Of a stretch of 5,359 nucleotides of DNA, positions 4,619 to 5,359 are shown piece by piece. Below the pieces are notes generated by a model. The model was given only the letters and a program-made list of their open reading frames with translations. It was not told the origin of the DNA and searched no databases. Position 1 is the first letter of the stretch, and the number at the start of each line of letters is the position of its first letter. Source of the stretch: Hyphomicrobiales bacterium (lineage in GTDB: Bacteria; Pseudomonadota; Alphaproteobacteria; Rhizobiales; Aestuariivirgaceae); assembly GCA_023266715.1 (NCBI GenBank), contig JAHFPK010000205.1, forward strand, positions 1-5,359, in the 5' to 3' direction. Position numbers and translations under genes: made by a program.

Positions 4619-5359
4619 TCAAGGGGGCGGAGCGCTTATCTGGTGCGAATCATTCGTTGACCCGGGCTGTTCAGTCAGCGTCGCCCAATCCTTGCAGTTT
4701 TCAAAAATGGTACCATCTCCCCAGGCATCTGGAATAGGATCACCCGATACTTGGTCAATAAGCTCTTTTGCTTTTTCCCTATCCCTTGCAATACAAGCGA
4801 ACTTTGCAAAATTGTTGATGTTCCATTGATCGGGAAATGCCTTGAGCACATCATCAATTCCTTGTTTCATTTCCAGCCAGTTAACCGAGGATGATTGAAA
4901 CAGATTGTTGCCATATAGCGATTGTGAGGCGTACCAATAGATTCTGGCGTACATGCCTTCGCCCTCGGTTGAATGGCTCCGCGCTACTGATTCCCTCGCA
5001 AATTTTTCAATTGCCTCCGCGCTGCCACCCCACTTCGGTTCATAGTGAAGCATGATGCTAAAATACATCGGGTAATAGTCAGGATGTCGGTCAAGTGCGG
5101 TATCAATTAGTGCTTCGTACTCGGTTTCCGGAATCTGCTGAAGGTTGGCAATATCGACAACCAAATAGTTCCACCGGGGGTCAGAAATTCCAATCTCTTT
5201 GTGTTCCATGAGATAGGCCCGCGTTTTTTCGACCTGTTCCCGGAAGGGTTTCCAGTTCGCTGGATCGACGGTGTTTACGTATCCCCATCCACGAATGCTC
5301 CAAGCCTTTTCGAGAAGCACATGTGCATATGCAAGGTGCGCGTTGATTGACTCTGGGTA
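4619..5359 (-). CDS. DUF4034-like protein of unknown function, N-terminal part beyond the window
   Basis: The frame ends with TGA at 4621-4619 and stays open to the right edge. A GTG at 5320 could be read as a start, but the codons upstream (YPESINAHLAYAHV) continue the typical helical pattern and join smoothly to LLEKAWSIRGWGY, so the true start probably lies outside. About 246 residues are visible. Recognisable features, from memory of DUF4034 proteins, are the AHLAYAH...AW..RG.G entry, a 'DPRWNYLVVDIANLQQ' segment, HPDYYPMYFSIMLHYEPKWGG, a FARESVARS helix followed by EGEGMYARIYW, and FPDQWNINNFAKFACIARD. The protein looks alpha-helical and TPR-like, with no transmembrane span in the visible part. 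Sample stretches are lower in GC than the rest (23 of 60 bases at 4801-4860 and 26 of 60 at 5101-5160, against 40 of 60 at 1141-1200 and 2521-2580), which suggests a different origin. No function should be assigned. Confidence 0.75.
   Translation of the reverse strand, partial: YPESINAHLAYAHVLLEKAWSIRGWGYVNTVDPANWKPFREQVEKTRAYLMEHKEIGISDPRWNYLVVDIANLQQIPETEYEALIDTALDRHPDYYPMYFSIMLHYEPKWGGSAEAIEKFARESVARSHSTEGEGMYARIYWYASQSLYGNNLFQSSSVNWLEMKQGIDDVLKAFPDQWNINNFAKFACIARDREKAKELIDQVSGDPIPDAWGDGTIFENCKDWATLTEQPGSTNDSHQISAPPP

Overview
The window looks like a piece of an alphaproteobacterial chromosome, most likely from the order Hyphomicrobiales (Rhizobiales). This rests on the SbmA/BacA-type transporter, the GcvT-like/DmmA pair known from methylated-amine users, a FixK/FNR-like half-site dyad in front of cytochrome genes, the CTTCTCCCC-type palindromic intergenic repeats common in that order, and a mostly high-GC coding style. 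No rRNA, tRNA, CRISPR array, transposase or integrase is visible.

Left part (1-1549, minus strand): a GcvT-like tetrahydrofolate aminomethyltransferase family protein (probable dmmD) is followed, with a 1-base TGATG stop/start overlap, by a DmmA-like gene that runs off the left edge. In marine and methylotrophic bacteria this gene order belongs to dmmDABC, the dimethylamine monooxygenase cluster, so the region probably serves growth on, or nitrogen scavenging from, methylated amines. The oxidoreductase and heme subunits would lie just outside the window.

Divergent intergenic region (1550-1947): it holds the ribosome binding site and a possible promoter and dyad for dmmD, then two copies of a GC-rich hairpin repeat facing each other, then the leader of the transporter gene.

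Middle (1948-4202, plus strand): a full-length sbmA/bacA peptide transporter gene comes first. A 96-base gap follows with a TTGAC-N4-ATCAA dyad of the FNR/FixK type. Then come two tandem, related, secreted monoheme c-type cytochromes (CAACH and CSNCH), probably one operon under oxygen or nitrogen-oxide control.

Right part: a previously easy-to-miss 44-codon gene on the minus strand (4199-4333) encodes a single-span membrane protein, and its stop codon shares the palindrome CTAG with the stop of the second cytochrome. Next is a 165-base remnant of the 3' end of a second, diverged sbmA/bacA gene (4398-4562). It aligns without gaps to the end of the intact gene, with mostly synonymous differences. 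Last is a lower-GC, minus-strand DUF4034-like gene of unknown function that enters from beyond the right edge.

The most notable structural observation is that the cytochrome cassette and the small membrane-protein gene lie between the intact transporter gene and a leftover 3' end of another version of it. This suggests gene replacement, or tandem duplication followed by deletion, at this site. No clearly new multi-gene system can be claimed from this window alone.
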